Part shown: one piece after another, positions 17,635 through 25,689 of the stretch
How positions within the stretch are numbered: the first letter of the stretch is position 1
How the letters are laid out: every line of letters begins with the position of its first letter
DNA from: Bacillota bacterium
GTDB taxonomy: Bacteria; Bacillota; Clostridia; Monoglobales; Firm-18
Length of the DNA: 28,360 nt
NCBI GenBank assembly: GCA_023228885.1
Contig: JALOAJ010000030.1
Coordinates: forward strand, 1 to 28,360
Direction of reading: 5' to 3'
The notes under the pieces: model-generated
The model's input: only the letters and a program-made list of their open reading frames with translations
Databases searched by the model: none
What the model was told of the DNA's origin: nothing
Translations under genes and position numbers: made by a program

Positions 17635-17663
17635 GCGCACTTATCGTGAGCCGGATAAGGCGC
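17635..17663 (-). promoter_or_regulatory. Hairpin in the cas3-cas5c gap
   Basis: In minus-strand RNA, GCGCCTTATC pairs with GATAAGTGCGC (10 bp with a one-base bulge) around CGGCTCAC. It lies in the only sizeable gap of the operon (about 90 nt) and is followed by AAGCGCAAATTTTAATA, too poor in U for a strong terminator. It could be a partial terminator or an RNA-processing site that sets the Cas3:Cascade ratio. Confidence 0.4.
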
Positions 17664-17678
17664 ATAAACAGCGTGTTT

Positions 17679-20081
17679 TTATAAAAGCATAGCATCCAGT
17701 TTACTTTCCGTAACAAGCCCTATATCGTTGTCATAAAATCCTTCTTTCAACAAATACACCCCCTCAATATCACAAGTGATTACAGCGCCCGCTTTTTGCA
17801 ACGCTTTAAATTTGTTTTCAAAAACATTAACCGAGTAATGCTGAGCTTTTTTGAGCAACGGAACTTTCTGTTCAAGCTTTAAATTTGATATCAGGTCTGC
17901 AATAATATCCTTTCCTTTCTTAAAAGGCACTATAATAGTTTTAGCGCTGTTTTCAATAACAGCAAAATTCTCTCTTGCGGTTTTAAATTGAAAACAAAAA
18001 CACAAGGCATATTTTTGCCTTGCATTTGCGTTGTAGGCATTAATCAAAGAATATTGTATAGATAAGAGTTCATACATAGAGGCTCCTTTTCTTGTCAAAG
18101 GATAGTCAAATTGTTCGGTAACTTTTTCTTCGCTTATAAATCGCATAAAATAATCATAAACGGTTTTGGTCGAAACAAGGCTGTTATCGTATTGCCGAGG
18201 GTCTTGCTTATATAAATAAAGAACACCGGCGGTTTTCTTTTTTCCAATGTCAATTGAAAGAAGCTTTTGTGTGTTTTCAAAGCCCTCGGCAAGGTTAATT
18301 ATATAAGCATCAGATACCTTCCTTTCGCCATGCCGATTACATCTTCCCACTGCTTGTGCAATAGAGTCTATTCCGGCAACACTTCTGATTACCGTGCCAA
18401 AGCTGATATCAACACCGCATTCTATAACTTGGGTGCTTATACAAATCACAGCTTCGTTATTTTTGAGCGCTTTTTTTATTCTGCGAATCACTTGTGTTCT
18501 ATGGCTCGGGCAGAGGTTTGAGCTTAAATAAAAAAGCTCGCCTTCAAAATTGCTCGTTTTTGCCAAATTAAAAATGTTTTCTGCTGCGGCAACTGTGTTT
18601 ACAACAAGCAAAATGCTTTGGTAAGCTTTATTCGTTTCATGCAAAAAGTCAATTGCAGCGCCATATGTATAGCCTTCATCAATAGTTTTGTCCACCACAT
18701 TAACCCTTTTAAGTTTATCAAAAGCGTCCTTAACATTATTGACAATTTCGCTGTTTGGAGAAAGGTTGACCGGTTTTGGCACCTCGTTTAAAATGGGTTG
18801 CGTTGCGGTGCACAAAACAATTGTGCAGTTTAAAGCCTTGTTTAAAAAATTGACAGCGCTATTAAACAAAGAGATGCAATGAAGGGGCACAGATTGAACT
18901 TCATCAAAAATAACAATGGAATTTGCAAGGCTTTGAAACCTGCGGATATTATGTGATGGCGGGGCATAAATTGTGTTTAGAAACTGCACGATGGTTGTAA
19001 AAACAAAGTGGCAGTCCCATCTTTCACCAAAGATTTTTGCACATTCGCTTTCTTCGGTTATAACATTAGAGTGAAATTCAAGAAGATTTTCGCCGCATTT
19101 AAGAGTTTGCCTTATTTCGTTCGCATTTTGTTCAATAATGCTTGTATAAGGCGCCACATAAAATATGCGCTCTTTGTTCCATGCTTTTGCGTGGTTTAGC
19201 GCAAAAATAAAACTTGAAAGCGTCTTTCCCCCTCCCGTGGGGACGGTAAGAGTGTATATACCCGGTTCATTTTTTGAAAATTTTAAACAATCATCTGCTA
19301 TTTCGCTTCTTTTTTCAAACACAATCTTTTGCATTGCGCCGATAGGTTTAGAAAGTTTAAATTCATTCGTTCTTTTTTTAAGGTTGAATATATATCCGTC
19401 TAAATCCTCGCTTAAAGGTTTGAGCTTGTCATATGGTTTCTTAGCTTCAAATATAAAACTGTCAAGCCAGTCAGAGTCTATTAAAACACTATAAAGTATT
19501 TTAACAAGAAGATGCGTTTCAAAAAAGATGTTATCAGGCTCGGCATCGTTTTGCCTAATAATGCGGGAAAACGCTTTTATTTCATCGCAGGCTTTTGAAA
19601 ATAAAGTATCTATGAAACCAGGTTCGGGGAAGATTTCGTCGAACTCATCAACTGCTTTTTCCAAATTTGATTTGCTTAACTTGTCCATACGCTTCAGCAA
19701 AGGTATTTCATTTTTTTCTATACAATCGGATAAGCCGCCATGGTGGTAGCAAATAACAAATGCTATTATTTGTGATGTGAGCTTTTGCATAGGAGTTCCG
19801 TCTTTGTACATATCATATATGTGCTTTGCACCATACGCCCCATGGTCAACCTTGACCACACCCGGCTTTGGCTGTATCTCTTTTATTCGGTTTTGAATAT
19901 AATTTTGAAAGTCATCGCTAAGCTTCCCCATGTCGTGTAAAACACCTATGATGTAAGCTGTGTTGGGTAGTTGAATTTTCAAGCCGGTTTGCTTGCAAAG
20001 GTTTCCCACATTTGTTAAGTGCTCCTTTACAGTTTGGGTGGTATTGGTATCCTTGCAAAACCTTGCGATTTTCACTTTCAT
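17679..20081 (-). CDS. cas3: CRISPR-associated helicase-nuclease Cas3 (HD fused to DExD/H)
   Basis: 800 residues, first gene of the cas operon. Cas3 is recruited to the R-loop, unwinds the target and degrades one strand. The HD nuclease domain (about 1-210) shows H21, H49-D50 (LHDMGK), H80 (DHGAYGAKH), H113-H114 and D202/D204. The helicase has Walker A PTGGGKT (281-287), DEVQ at 393-396 in place of DEAD/DEVH, CTATQP (424-429), TQVIECGVDIS and QAVGRCNRHG (576-585). The C-terminal ~170 residues form the variable tail. AAAGGTGGG lies directly against the ATG; a GTG two codons later has better RBS spacing and is an alternative start. All core motifs are intact. Confidence 0.97.
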   Translation of the reverse strand: MKVKIARFCKDTNTTQTVKEHLTNVGNLCKQTGLKIQLPNTAYIIGVLHDMGKLSDDFQNYIQNRIKEIQPKPGVVKVDHGAYGAKHIYDMYKDGTPMQKLTSQIIAFVICYHHGGLSDCIEKNEIPLLKRMDKLSKSNLEKAVDEFDEIFPEPGFIDTLFSKACDEIKAFSRIIRQNDAEPDNIFFETHLLVKILYSVLIDSDWLDSFIFEAKKPYDKLKPLSEDLDGYIFNLKKRTNEFKLSKPIGAMQKIVFEKRSEIADDCLKFSKNEPGIYTLTVPTGGGKTLSSFIFALNHAKAWNKERIFYVAPYTSIIEQNANEIRQTLKCGENLLEFHSNVITEESECAKIFGERWDCHFVFTTIVQFLNTIYAPPSHNIRRFQSLANSIVIFDEVQSVPLHCISLFNSAVNFLNKALNCTIVLCTATQPILNEVPKPVNLSPNSEIVNNVKDAFDKLKRVNVVDKTIDEGYTYGAAIDFLHETNKAYQSILLVVNTVAAAENIFNLAKTSNFEGELFYLSSNLCPSHRTQVIRRIKKALKNNEAVICISTQVIECGVDISFGTVIRSVAGIDSIAQAVGRCNRHGERKVSDAYIINLAEGFENTQKLLSIDIGKKKTAGVLYLYKQDPRQYDNSLVSTKTVYDYFMRFISEEKVTEQFDYPLTRKGASMYELLSIQYSLINAYNANARQKYALCFCFQFKTARENFAVIENSAKTIIVPFKKGKDIIADLISNLKLEQKVPLLKKAQHYSVNVFENKFKALQKAGAVITCDIEGVYLLKEGFYDNDIGLVTESKLDAMLL

Positions 20082-20088
20082 CCCACCT

Positions 20089-20110
20089 TTATTAACACAT
20101 TGTTATTAAC
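20089..20110 (-). repeat. Paired direct repeat in the cas operon leader
   Basis: TTATTAAC occurs at 20089-20096 and 20103-20110 (plus sense), a 14 bp period, between the predicted cas start point (about 20126) and the cas3 start codon. A repressor binding here would block the operon, but no regulator is encoded nearby. Confidence 0.4.
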
Positions 20111-20132
20111 GGGATTACAACCAATTGACAAT

Positions 20133-20161
20133 ATTATACTATAAGTGACAAGTAAATGCAA
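20133..20161 (-). promoter_or_regulatory. Predicted promoter of the cas operon
   Basis: On the minus strand TTGCAT (20156-20161), a 17 bp spacer and TATAAT (20133-20138). The -10 is perfect and the -35 is weak, giving a leader of ~45 nt before cas3. The 383 bp between cas3 and the por operon contain no gene: they hold this promoter, AT-rich DNA and the divergent por promoter. Confidence 0.55.
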
Positions 20162-20289
20162 TATTCCGACACGATTTTAGCTTGTAAAGCCCTTAAAAAA
20201 TCAATTGGAAAATAACATATTAACAAAACTTTTTACAATACAGTATTTTATATTACAATTTAAGTGAGATAATTTGTGCATAGTTGTTC

Positions 20290-20318
20290 TTGACATATTT
20301 ATGTCAAATTGTTATAAT
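20290..20318 (+). promoter_or_regulatory. Consensus promoter of the por operon with an overlapping palindrome
   Basis: TTGACA (20290-20295), 17 bp, TATAAT (20313-20318): a perfect sigma-A promoter. The bases 20290-20307 read TTGACATATTTATGTCAA, a perfect 8+2+8 palindrome that includes the -35 box. A dimeric regulator bound there would exclude RNA polymerase, so I read it as an operator. It does not match a Rex site (TTGTTAA-N4-TTAACAA). Confidence 0.75.
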
Positions 20319-20377
20319 AGTTTGGGTGTGTAAAAATAAAGCAACTTTTTATAAGCACTTTATTTTATTATGTACAT

Positions 20378-20419
20378 TGGCGGTCGTGTTAAATAACTAC
20401 ATAACACAGGCTTGCGCCA
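20378..20419 (+). promoter_or_regulatory. Two-helix leader structure upstream of porG
   Basis: In the ~140 nt por leader TGGCG (20378-20382) can pair with CGCCA (20415-20419), enclosing GTGTTA (20386-20391) paired with TAACAC (20402-20407). It matches no riboswitch I know, and there is no U-run. The helices are short. Confidence 0.3.
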
Positions 20420-20464
20420 TTCAATCTATACAGCACCCCTTAATACGAGGAGGTATTCAAAACA

Positions 20465-21043
20465 ATGTCTAATGTTATGGAAATCAGGTGGCATGGACGG
20501 GGCGGTCAAGGTGCTAAAACTGCATCTCTTCTGCTTGCGGATGCCGCTTTCAACACCGGTAAATATGTTCAGGGGTTTCCCGAATATGGCCCGGAGCGAA
20601 TGGGCGCGCCCATTACCGCATATAACAGAATTTCAGACGAGAAAATAACAGTCCACAGCAACATATACAACCCTCAATTTGTGGTTGTGGTTGACGACTC
20701 TCTTTTAACGGCTGTTGATGTTACGAACGGGCTTTCCGAAGACGGCGCAATAATAATAAACACAACAAAAAAGGCAGAAGAAATAAAGCCGCTGCTAAAG
20801 GGCTATGCCGGCAAGGTCTACACCATTGATGCGCGTAAAATATCAACCGAATGCTTGGGCAGATATTTCCCAAACACCCCCATGCTCGCAGCGGTGGTTG
20901 TGGTTAGTAAGCTGATGCCTATTGATGATTTTATAAGCGATATGGCGGAATCATACAAACACAAATTTGCCTCAAAACCTCATGTTGTTGAAGGAAACAT
21001 AAGAGCACTTAAAAGAAGTGTAACGGAGGTGCACGAAATATGA
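20465..21043 (+). CDS. porG: 2-oxoacid:ferredoxin oxidoreductase gamma subunit (pyruvate type likely)
   Basis: 192 residues, normal for the gamma subunit. It has the family's start EIRWHGRGGQGAKTAS and the GFPEYGPERMGAP segment. With the alpha, beta and delta chains encoded next to it, it forms the CoA-dependent enzyme that oxidises a 2-oxoacid to acyl-CoA and CO2 and reduces ferredoxin in the cytoplasm. The start ATG has AGGAGG 11 nt upstream; an ATG four codons later is the alternative. It is the first gene of the operon and overlaps porD by ATGA. Confidence 0.93.
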   Translation: MSNVMEIRWHGRGGQGAKTASLLLADAAFNTGKYVQGFPEYGPERMGAPITAYNRISDEKITVHSNIYNPQFVVVVDDSLLTAVDVTNGLSEDGAIIINTTKKAEEIKPLLKGYAGKVYTIDARKISTECLGRYFPNTPMLAAVVVVSKLMPIDDFISDMAESYKHKFASKPHVVEGNIRALKRSVTEVHEI

Positions 21044-21345
21044 ATAAAAAGGACAAGCTTAATTTAGGCAACGATGTTAATTGGAAGGAAATTTCACCGG
21101 GCGGCGTTATTAACGAGCCGGGCAATTCCGATAAATTCAAAACGGGCGATTGGCGTTCTGTCAAACCGGTGTGGATTAAAGAAAACTGCAAGCAGTGCAT
21201 GCTATGCTTCCCGGTTTGCCCCGATTCATCAATCCCGATTGACGAAAACGGCAAAAGGCTTGATTTTGATTTTGACCATTGCAAGGGCTGCGGGATTTGC
21301 GCTGAAGTTTGCCCATTTTCCGCAATAGAAATGAAGGATAACTAA
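21040..21345 (+). CDS. porD: 2-oxoacid:ferredoxin oxidoreductase delta subunit, 2[4Fe-4S] ferredoxin type
   Basis: 101 residues. Two complete cluster motifs are visible, CKQCMLCFPVCP (about 50-61) and CKGCGICAEVCP (about 81-92), so it should carry two [4Fe-4S] clusters that pass electrons from the thiamine-diphosphate site to external ferredoxin. The N-terminal ~45 residues (WKEISPGGVI...) are the usual extension of this subunit. GGAGGTG precedes the ATG, and the overlap with porG suggests coupled translation. Confidence 0.95.
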   Translation: MNKKDKLNLGNDVNWKEISPGGVINEPGNSDKFKTGDWRSVKPVWIKENCKQCMLCFPVCPDSSIPIDENGKRLDFDFDHCKGCGICAEVCPFSAIEMKDN

Positions 21346-21374
21346 CAAGGTTTTATTTTTAAGGAGGAAAAACA

Positions 21375-22556
21375 ATGTCCAAACGAGATAGACTCAGCGG
21401 CAACGAGGCGGTTTCGGTTGCAATGCGCCAGATAAACCCAGATGTTGTTGCTGCGTTTCCCATAACACCGTCAACAGAGGTGCCGCAATATTTTGCCTCT
21501 TTTGTTGCCAACGGTATGGTAGATACAGAGTTTGTTCCGGTCGAATCGGAGCATTCCGCAATGAGCGCATGTATAGGCGCTCAAGCTGCAGGAGCGCGAA
21601 CAATGACGGCTACTTCCGCAAACGGGCTTGCATTGATGTGGGAGATGCTTTACATTGCGGCGTCATCAAAGCTGCCAATAACATTGGCAGCGGTAAACAG
21701 GGCGCTTTCCGGTCCGATAAACATCAATAATGACCATTCCGACACAATGGGCGCGCGCGACTCCGGCTGGATACAAATTTACGGGGAAAACAACCAAGAG
21801 GCATACGACAACTTTATTCAAGCGGTGCGCATAGGCGAACATCCTGATGTTATGCTGCCGGTGATGGATTGCTATGATGGTTTTATTACCTCTCATGCGG
21901 TTGAAAATATTGAACTTTTAGATGATGATGCTGTCAAAAAATTCGTTGGGGAATATAACCCTGGCGAAAGCCTTTTAAACCGCAAAAATCCAATTTCGGT
22001 TGGTCCGCTTGATACCGTAACGCATTATTTTGAACATAAAAGAATACAGGCAGAAGCGATGAAAAACGCCAAGCAGGTTATTTTGGATGTAGCTGAGGAA
22101 TTTGAAAAATTAACCGGCAGAAAATATGGTCTGTTTGAAGAATATATGATGGACGATGCGGAAGTTGCAATAGTAATAATAAATTCAACCGCCGGCACCG
22201 CAAAGGAAACAATAAAAGGGCTGCGTGCAAAAGGTATAAAGGCGGGGCTTATAAAAATCCGCGTTTTCCGTCCTTTCCCGGTTGAGGAAATTGCAAAGGC
22301 GCTTTCAAAGGTGAAAGCAGTTGCCATAATGGATAAATGCGACGGATTTAACGCCGCAGGCGGTCCGCTTTTTAACGAGGTAACAAGTGCGCTTTACGGC
22401 AGGGCGGATGGCATTAAAGCAATAAACTATATTTACGGTCTTGGCGGCAGAGATGTAAGCGTTCAAGATATCGCAACGGTGTATGACCGCCTTTTGGATA
22501 TAGTCAATACAGGCAATATCGGCGAGGTTTATAACTACCTCGGCGTTAGGGAATAG
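21375..22556 (+). CDS. porA: 2-oxoacid:ferredoxin oxidoreductase alpha subunit
   Basis: 393 residues, usual length. The alpha chain contributes the pyrimidine-binding side of the thiamine diphosphate site. Family blocks are AVSVAMRQINPDVVAAFPITPS, EFVPVESEHSAMSACIGAQAAGAR, the ALSGPININNDHSD loop and, in the C-terminal half, the GLIKIRVFRPFP transketolase-C-like segment. The gamma-delta-alpha-beta order and the sequence favour pyruvate over 2-oxoisovalerate, but substrate cannot be settled by eye. AAGGAGG lies 7 nt before the ATG. Confidence 0.93.
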   Translation: MSKRDRLSGNEAVSVAMRQINPDVVAAFPITPSTEVPQYFASFVANGMVDTEFVPVESEHSAMSACIGAQAAGARTMTATSANGLALMWEMLYIAASSKLPITLAAVNRALSGPININNDHSDTMGARDSGWIQIYGENNQEAYDNFIQAVRIGEHPDVMLPVMDCYDGFITSHAVENIELLDDDAVKKFVGEYNPGESLLNRKNPISVGPLDTVTHYFEHKRIQAEAMKNAKQVILDVAEEFEKLTGRKYGLFEEYMMDDAEVAIVIINSTAGTAKETIKGLRAKGIKAGLIKIRVFRPFPVEEIAKALSKVKAVAIMDKCDGFNAAGGPLFNEVTSALYGRADGIKAINYIYGLGGRDVSVQDIATVYDRLLDIVNTGNIGEVYNYLGVRE

Positions 22557-22567
22557 GGGGATATAAA

Positions 22568-23500
22568 ATGGCTTATAACTTAAAAGAATCGGTAAAAAAG
22601 CCTGAAAGATTGGCAGGCGGGCACAGAATGTGCGCTGGCTGCGGCGCCCCTGTTGTAGTTAGGGCAATTTTAAGGGCGCTAAAAGAAGATGACCATGCCG
22701 TTATCGGCAGCGCAACAGGTTGTTTGGAAGTTTCAACTTGTCTTTACCCATACACTTCATGGAAAGACAGCTTTATTCACTCGGCTTTTGAAAATGCCGC
22801 CGCCACCGTTTCGGGGGCAGAGGCTGCTTATAATGCGCTAAAGCGAAAAGGTAAAATAACAGGCGACACTAAGTTTATCACCTTCGGAGGTGACGGCGGA
22901 ACATACGACATAGGATTGCAATCCCTTTCCGGCGCAATGGAGCGCGGTCACGATATGGTGTATATATGCTATGACAACGGCGCATATATGAACACAGGCA
23001 TACAGCGTTCATCCGCAACGCCTTCTTTTGCCGACACCACAACATCACCCGCTGGCAATGTTATTCCCGGCAAAATGCAGCCGCGAAAAGACTTAACGCT
23101 CATCATGGCTAACCATAATATACCGTATGTTGCGCAGACAGCGCCAATGGGTAACTTTAAGGATATATACGCCAAGGCGGAAAAAGCGCTATACACTCCG
23201 GGCGCCGCATTTATAAATGCGTTTGCGCCATGTCCGCGCGGTTGGCGATATGAAACACCGCTGTTGATGGATATTATCAAGCTGGCGGTTGACACTTGCA
23301 TTTGGCCGTTATATGAAGTTGAAGACGGCAAACTGACGGTAAATTACAAACCGAGGAAAAAGCTGCCGGTTGAGGATTTTCTAAAGGCGCAGGGCAGGTT
23401 CAGGCACATGTTCAAAAAAGGCAATGAATGGACCATTGAGCAGTTCCAAAAAGATGTAGATGAAAAATGGGAACGCCTTTTGTCAATGGAAGAAAACTAA
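22568..23500 (+). CDS. porB: 2-oxoacid:ferredoxin oxidoreductase beta subunit (thiamine diphosphate binding)
   Basis: 310 residues. The thiamine diphosphate/Mg binding motif is GGDGGTYDIG (about 107-116) followed by YDNGAYMNTGIQRS. Cysteines C22 and C25 (MCAGCGAP), C52 (GCLEVST) and C222 (APCPRGW) are placed to hold the proximal [4Fe-4S] cluster. This is the stand-alone beta form, not the fused single-chain PFOR of many clostridia. AGGGGG precedes the ATG by 7 nt, 11 nt after the porA stop. Confidence 0.94.
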   Translation: MAYNLKESVKKPERLAGGHRMCAGCGAPVVVRAILRALKEDDHAVIGSATGCLEVSTCLYPYTSWKDSFIHSAFENAAATVSGAEAAYNALKRKGKITGDTKFITFGGDGGTYDIGLQSLSGAMERGHDMVYICYDNGAYMNTGIQRSSATPSFADTTTSPAGNVIPGKMQPRKDLTLIMANHNIPYVAQTAPMGNFKDIYAKAEKALYTPGAAFINAFAPCPRGWRYETPLLMDIIKLAVDTCIWPLYEVEDGKLTVNYKPRKKLPVEDFLKAQGRFRHMFKKGNEWTIEQFQKDVDEKWERLLSMEEN

Positions 23501-23534
23501 TAACTGCGGCAAGCATTTGAATATTGAATAATAT

Positions 23535-23592
23535 CCCCTCTTTTTGTCAAAGCTTTATTATAAGGCAAACGAAGTTATAACAAAAGGAGGGG
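23535..23592 (+). terminator. Terminator-like hairpin that includes the spoIIR ribosome binding site
   Basis: CCCCTCTTTTTGT (23535-23547) pairs over 13 bp with ACAAAAGGAGGGG (23580-23592), including one U-G wobble possible only in plus-strand RNA, around a 32 nt loop, and is followed by TTTTATTTT. The 3' arm contains the AAAGGAGG RBS of spoIIR. Transcripts coming from por should either end here or carry a masked RBS. Confidence 0.7.
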
Positions 23593-23599
23593 TTTTATT

Positions 23600-24223
23600 T
23601 TGTGTTTGAAACAAAAGATTCTGCTTTCTGTTTTAATTGGGTTTACCGTAACCGGCGCCGCCATGTATTATCTCACAACAGTTAAAGCGGATATCGAAAA
23701 AAGTGTGCTTCGTTTTCATGTTGTGGCAAACAGCAACAGTAAAAAAGACCAGCAGCTTAAAATGAAGGTGAGAGATGACATAGCGCAATATCTAAACGAT
23801 AAGCTAAACGGCTGCAATAGCTTGGATACGGTAAACGAGGTTGTAAAATGCGAGTTGCAAAATATTGCCGATGCCGCCTGCAAAACGGTGCAAGCGGAAG
23901 GCTATGGGTATTCGGTAACGGCGCGGTTAGGCAATTTTTATTTTCCCACAAAGCAATATGAAGGGTTTGCTTTCCCTGCCGGCAACTATAATGCTCTTCG
24001 CATAACATTGGGCAGCGGGGCGGGAGAAAACTGGTGGTGCGTGCTGTACCCGCAGCTCTGTTTTGTTTCTTCCGGCAAAGGTAAATTAGCGGAACAAGAT
24101 AAACAAAAATTAAAAAATGTGCTGTCGGAGGACGAATATAAAATAATCGTCAACGCAGAAACGGGGGATTACCCCGTTAAAATTAAATTTAAACTGCTTG
24201 AACTTTTAGGGAGAAGAAATTAA
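23600..24223 (+). CDS. spoIIR: Stage II sporulation protein R (SpoIIR)
   Basis: 207 residues. In Bacillus SpoIIR is made in the forespore under sigma-F, is exported across the septum and triggers SpoIIGA to process pro-sigma-E in the mother cell. Visible here are a short N-terminal membrane/signal segment (about 6-28), the family block LRFHVVANSNSKKDQQLKMKVRD (starting near 37), an internal GNFYFPTKQYEGFAFPAGNYNALRI region and GENWWCVLYPQLCF. The start is a TTG 9 nt after AAAGGAGG. It lies downstream of por on the same strand but is separated by a terminator-like hairpin that also masks its RBS. I found no clear sigma-F promoter. Its stop abuts the convergent MATE stop with no intergenic base. 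Confidence 0.93.
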   Translation: MCLKQKILLSVLIGFTVTGAAMYYLTTVKADIEKSVLRFHVVANSNSKKDQQLKMKVRDDIAQYLNDKLNGCNSLDTVNEVVKCELQNIADAACKTVQAEGYGYSVTARLGNFYFPTKQYEGFAFPAGNYNALRITLGSGAGENWWCVLYPQLCFVSSGKGKLAEQDKQKLKNVLSEDEYKIIVNAETGDYPVKIKFKLLELLGRRN

Positions 24224-25567
24224 TTAATTTTCGGCAATCACCTTTAACGGCTTTTCCCAATGCCCCGAGTGGATAAATATCCCTCCCAAAAGCAATGATG
24301 CAAAGGGCGAAACCGCAATAGCAACCGCGATGCCGTTAAATCCCATAAGCCGAGATAAAAACATAGCAAGCGGAATTCTTAGTATAATTGAGCTTGCAAC
24401 CGAGCTAACAAGCGTGAGCCTTGTGCGCCCCGCTCCAACCAATAAACCGTTTTGTGAAAATACAATAGATAAAAGCAAATATTCCCCGCTGCAAATGCGA
24501 AGAAATGTTATTCCGATGTTTATAACTTCAGCTTCAGGCGTAAAAATTCGAATAAGCCCGCCTGCAAAAACAAAAATAAACACAAACATTATTGCAATAA
24601 ACGGCATGATAAGCTTAATGCCCGTAAGCATGGTTTGTTTTGCCCTTTTAACCTCATTTGCCCCGATGTTTTGACCGCTCATTGCAGATATTGCCATCAT
24701 CATAGCGCCGGCAGGCAATATGGCAAACCCATTTATTTTACCTGCAATCCCCGCGGCGGCGGATGCTATAACGCCAAACGAATTTGTAATTGAGGTTAAA
24801 AACAAAAAGGAAAGCGACACAATCGTCTGTTGTATCGACATTGGCACGCCGATTGACAAAAGCTTGCCTATAATCTTCTTATCCCACCGCATGTATGAAG
24901 GCTTAAAATGCGGAAATGTATTGTTTTTTATCATTATAAAAAGCGACATTACCATGCTAAGCGCCTGCGCCGCAACCGTTGCATAAGCAGCCCCGGCGGC
25001 TCCCATTTTAAAATATCCAACCAAAATTAAATCCAAAACAACATTGGCAAATGCGGCAATTGTCACCATAACGAGGGGTGTTTTAGAATCGCCCTTCCCG
25101 CGCAAAATACTGCTGATGGCGTTATACCCCATTATAAAAATCGTTCCCGACATACATATCATAAAATACCGATACGATTCGTCATAAGCCTCGGCAGGCG
25201 TGTTCAATGTTTTCAAAATAAAGTGCCCTGATAAAAGAGCCGCTATCGTAATAACAACAGACACAATCACAAACAAAATAATAGCCGACCCTACCGTTTT
25301 CCCTTGTTCCTCGCTTTGTTTTGCTCCCTCATACTGAGCCACCAGCACAGTTGCGCCCATTGCAAGCCCCATAAGCAGCATAGCTACAACCTGCGTGAAC
25401 TGCCCGCTTGTTGATACTGCGCTTATAGAATTATGTCCAGAAAATATGCCGACAATAATCATATCCGCAACCGCATAAAATGCCTGTAAAAGGTTTGCCA
25501 AAAGCAAAGGTATAGTAAACTTAATAAGTGTTCTTGCAACGCTACCCGTTGTCAAATCGTTTTTCAT
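24224..25567 (-). CDS. MATE-family multidrug/sodium efflux transporter
   Basis: 447 residues with about 12 hydrophobic segments in two homologous halves, a typical MATE layout. The start (LTTGSVARTLIKFTIPLLLANLLQAFY) and the GATVLVAQYEGAK and ISSILRGKGDSKTP segments are family signatures. Such proteins export cationic drugs or metabolites in exchange for Na+ or H+ at the cytoplasmic membrane; the substrate here is unknown. GGTGG lies a few nt before the ATG, and it has its own promoter. Confidence 0.92.
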   Translation of the reverse strand: MKNDLTTGSVARTLIKFTIPLLLANLLQAFYAVADMIIVGIFSGHNSISAVSTSGQFTQVVAMLLMGLAMGATVLVAQYEGAKQSEEQGKTVGSAIILFVIVSVVITIAALLSGHFILKTLNTPAEAYDESYRYFMICMSGTIFIMGYNAISSILRGKGDSKTPLVMVTIAAFANVVLDLILVGYFKMGAAGAAYATVAAQALSMVMSLFIMIKNNTFPHFKPSYMRWDKKIIGKLLSIGVPMSIQQTIVSLSFLFLTSITNSFGVIASAAAGIAGKINGFAILPAGAMMMAISAMSGQNIGANEVKRAKQTMLTGIKLIMPFIAIMFVFIFVFAGGLIRIFTPEAEVINIGITFLRICSGEYLLLSIVFSQNGLLVGAGRTRLTLVSSVASSIILRIPLAMFLSRLMGFNGIAVAIAVSPFASLLLGGIFIHSGHWEKPLKVIAEN

Positions 25568-25605
25568 TTATCCACCAATCCAATTTTTTTCTTGAGCATT
25601 TAATT

Positions 25606-25634
25606 ATTTTAGCAGGATTTATCGGCTGTGTCAA
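25606..25634 (-). promoter_or_regulatory. Promoter of the MATE gene
   Basis: On the minus strand TTGACA (25629-25634), 17 bp, TAAAAT (25606-25611). The -35 box lies inside one arm of the inverted repeat at 25627-25680. Confidence 0.75.
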
Positions 25635-25680
25635 GGAAAATGTGCAGGTAAAAACTGTAACCATGGTGTTCCTTGACACA
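25627..25680. repeat. 12 bp perfect inverted repeat, arms 30 bp apart
   Basis: TGTGTCAAGGAA (25627-25638) and TTCCTTGACACA (25669-25680). In plus sense it is followed by TTTTTCACTTTATTTTT and resembles a terminator, yet no plus-strand gene ends here. In minus sense it lies 10 nt after the MFS stop and its distal arm carries the MATE -35. It may be the MFS terminator hairpin, an operator, or both. Confidence 0.55.
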
Positions 25681-25689
25681 TTTTTCACT

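Noticed and set aside
20325..20464. Riboswitch in the por leader
   Set aside because: The leader has only a short two-helix fold, no known riboswitch core and no expression-platform terminator.
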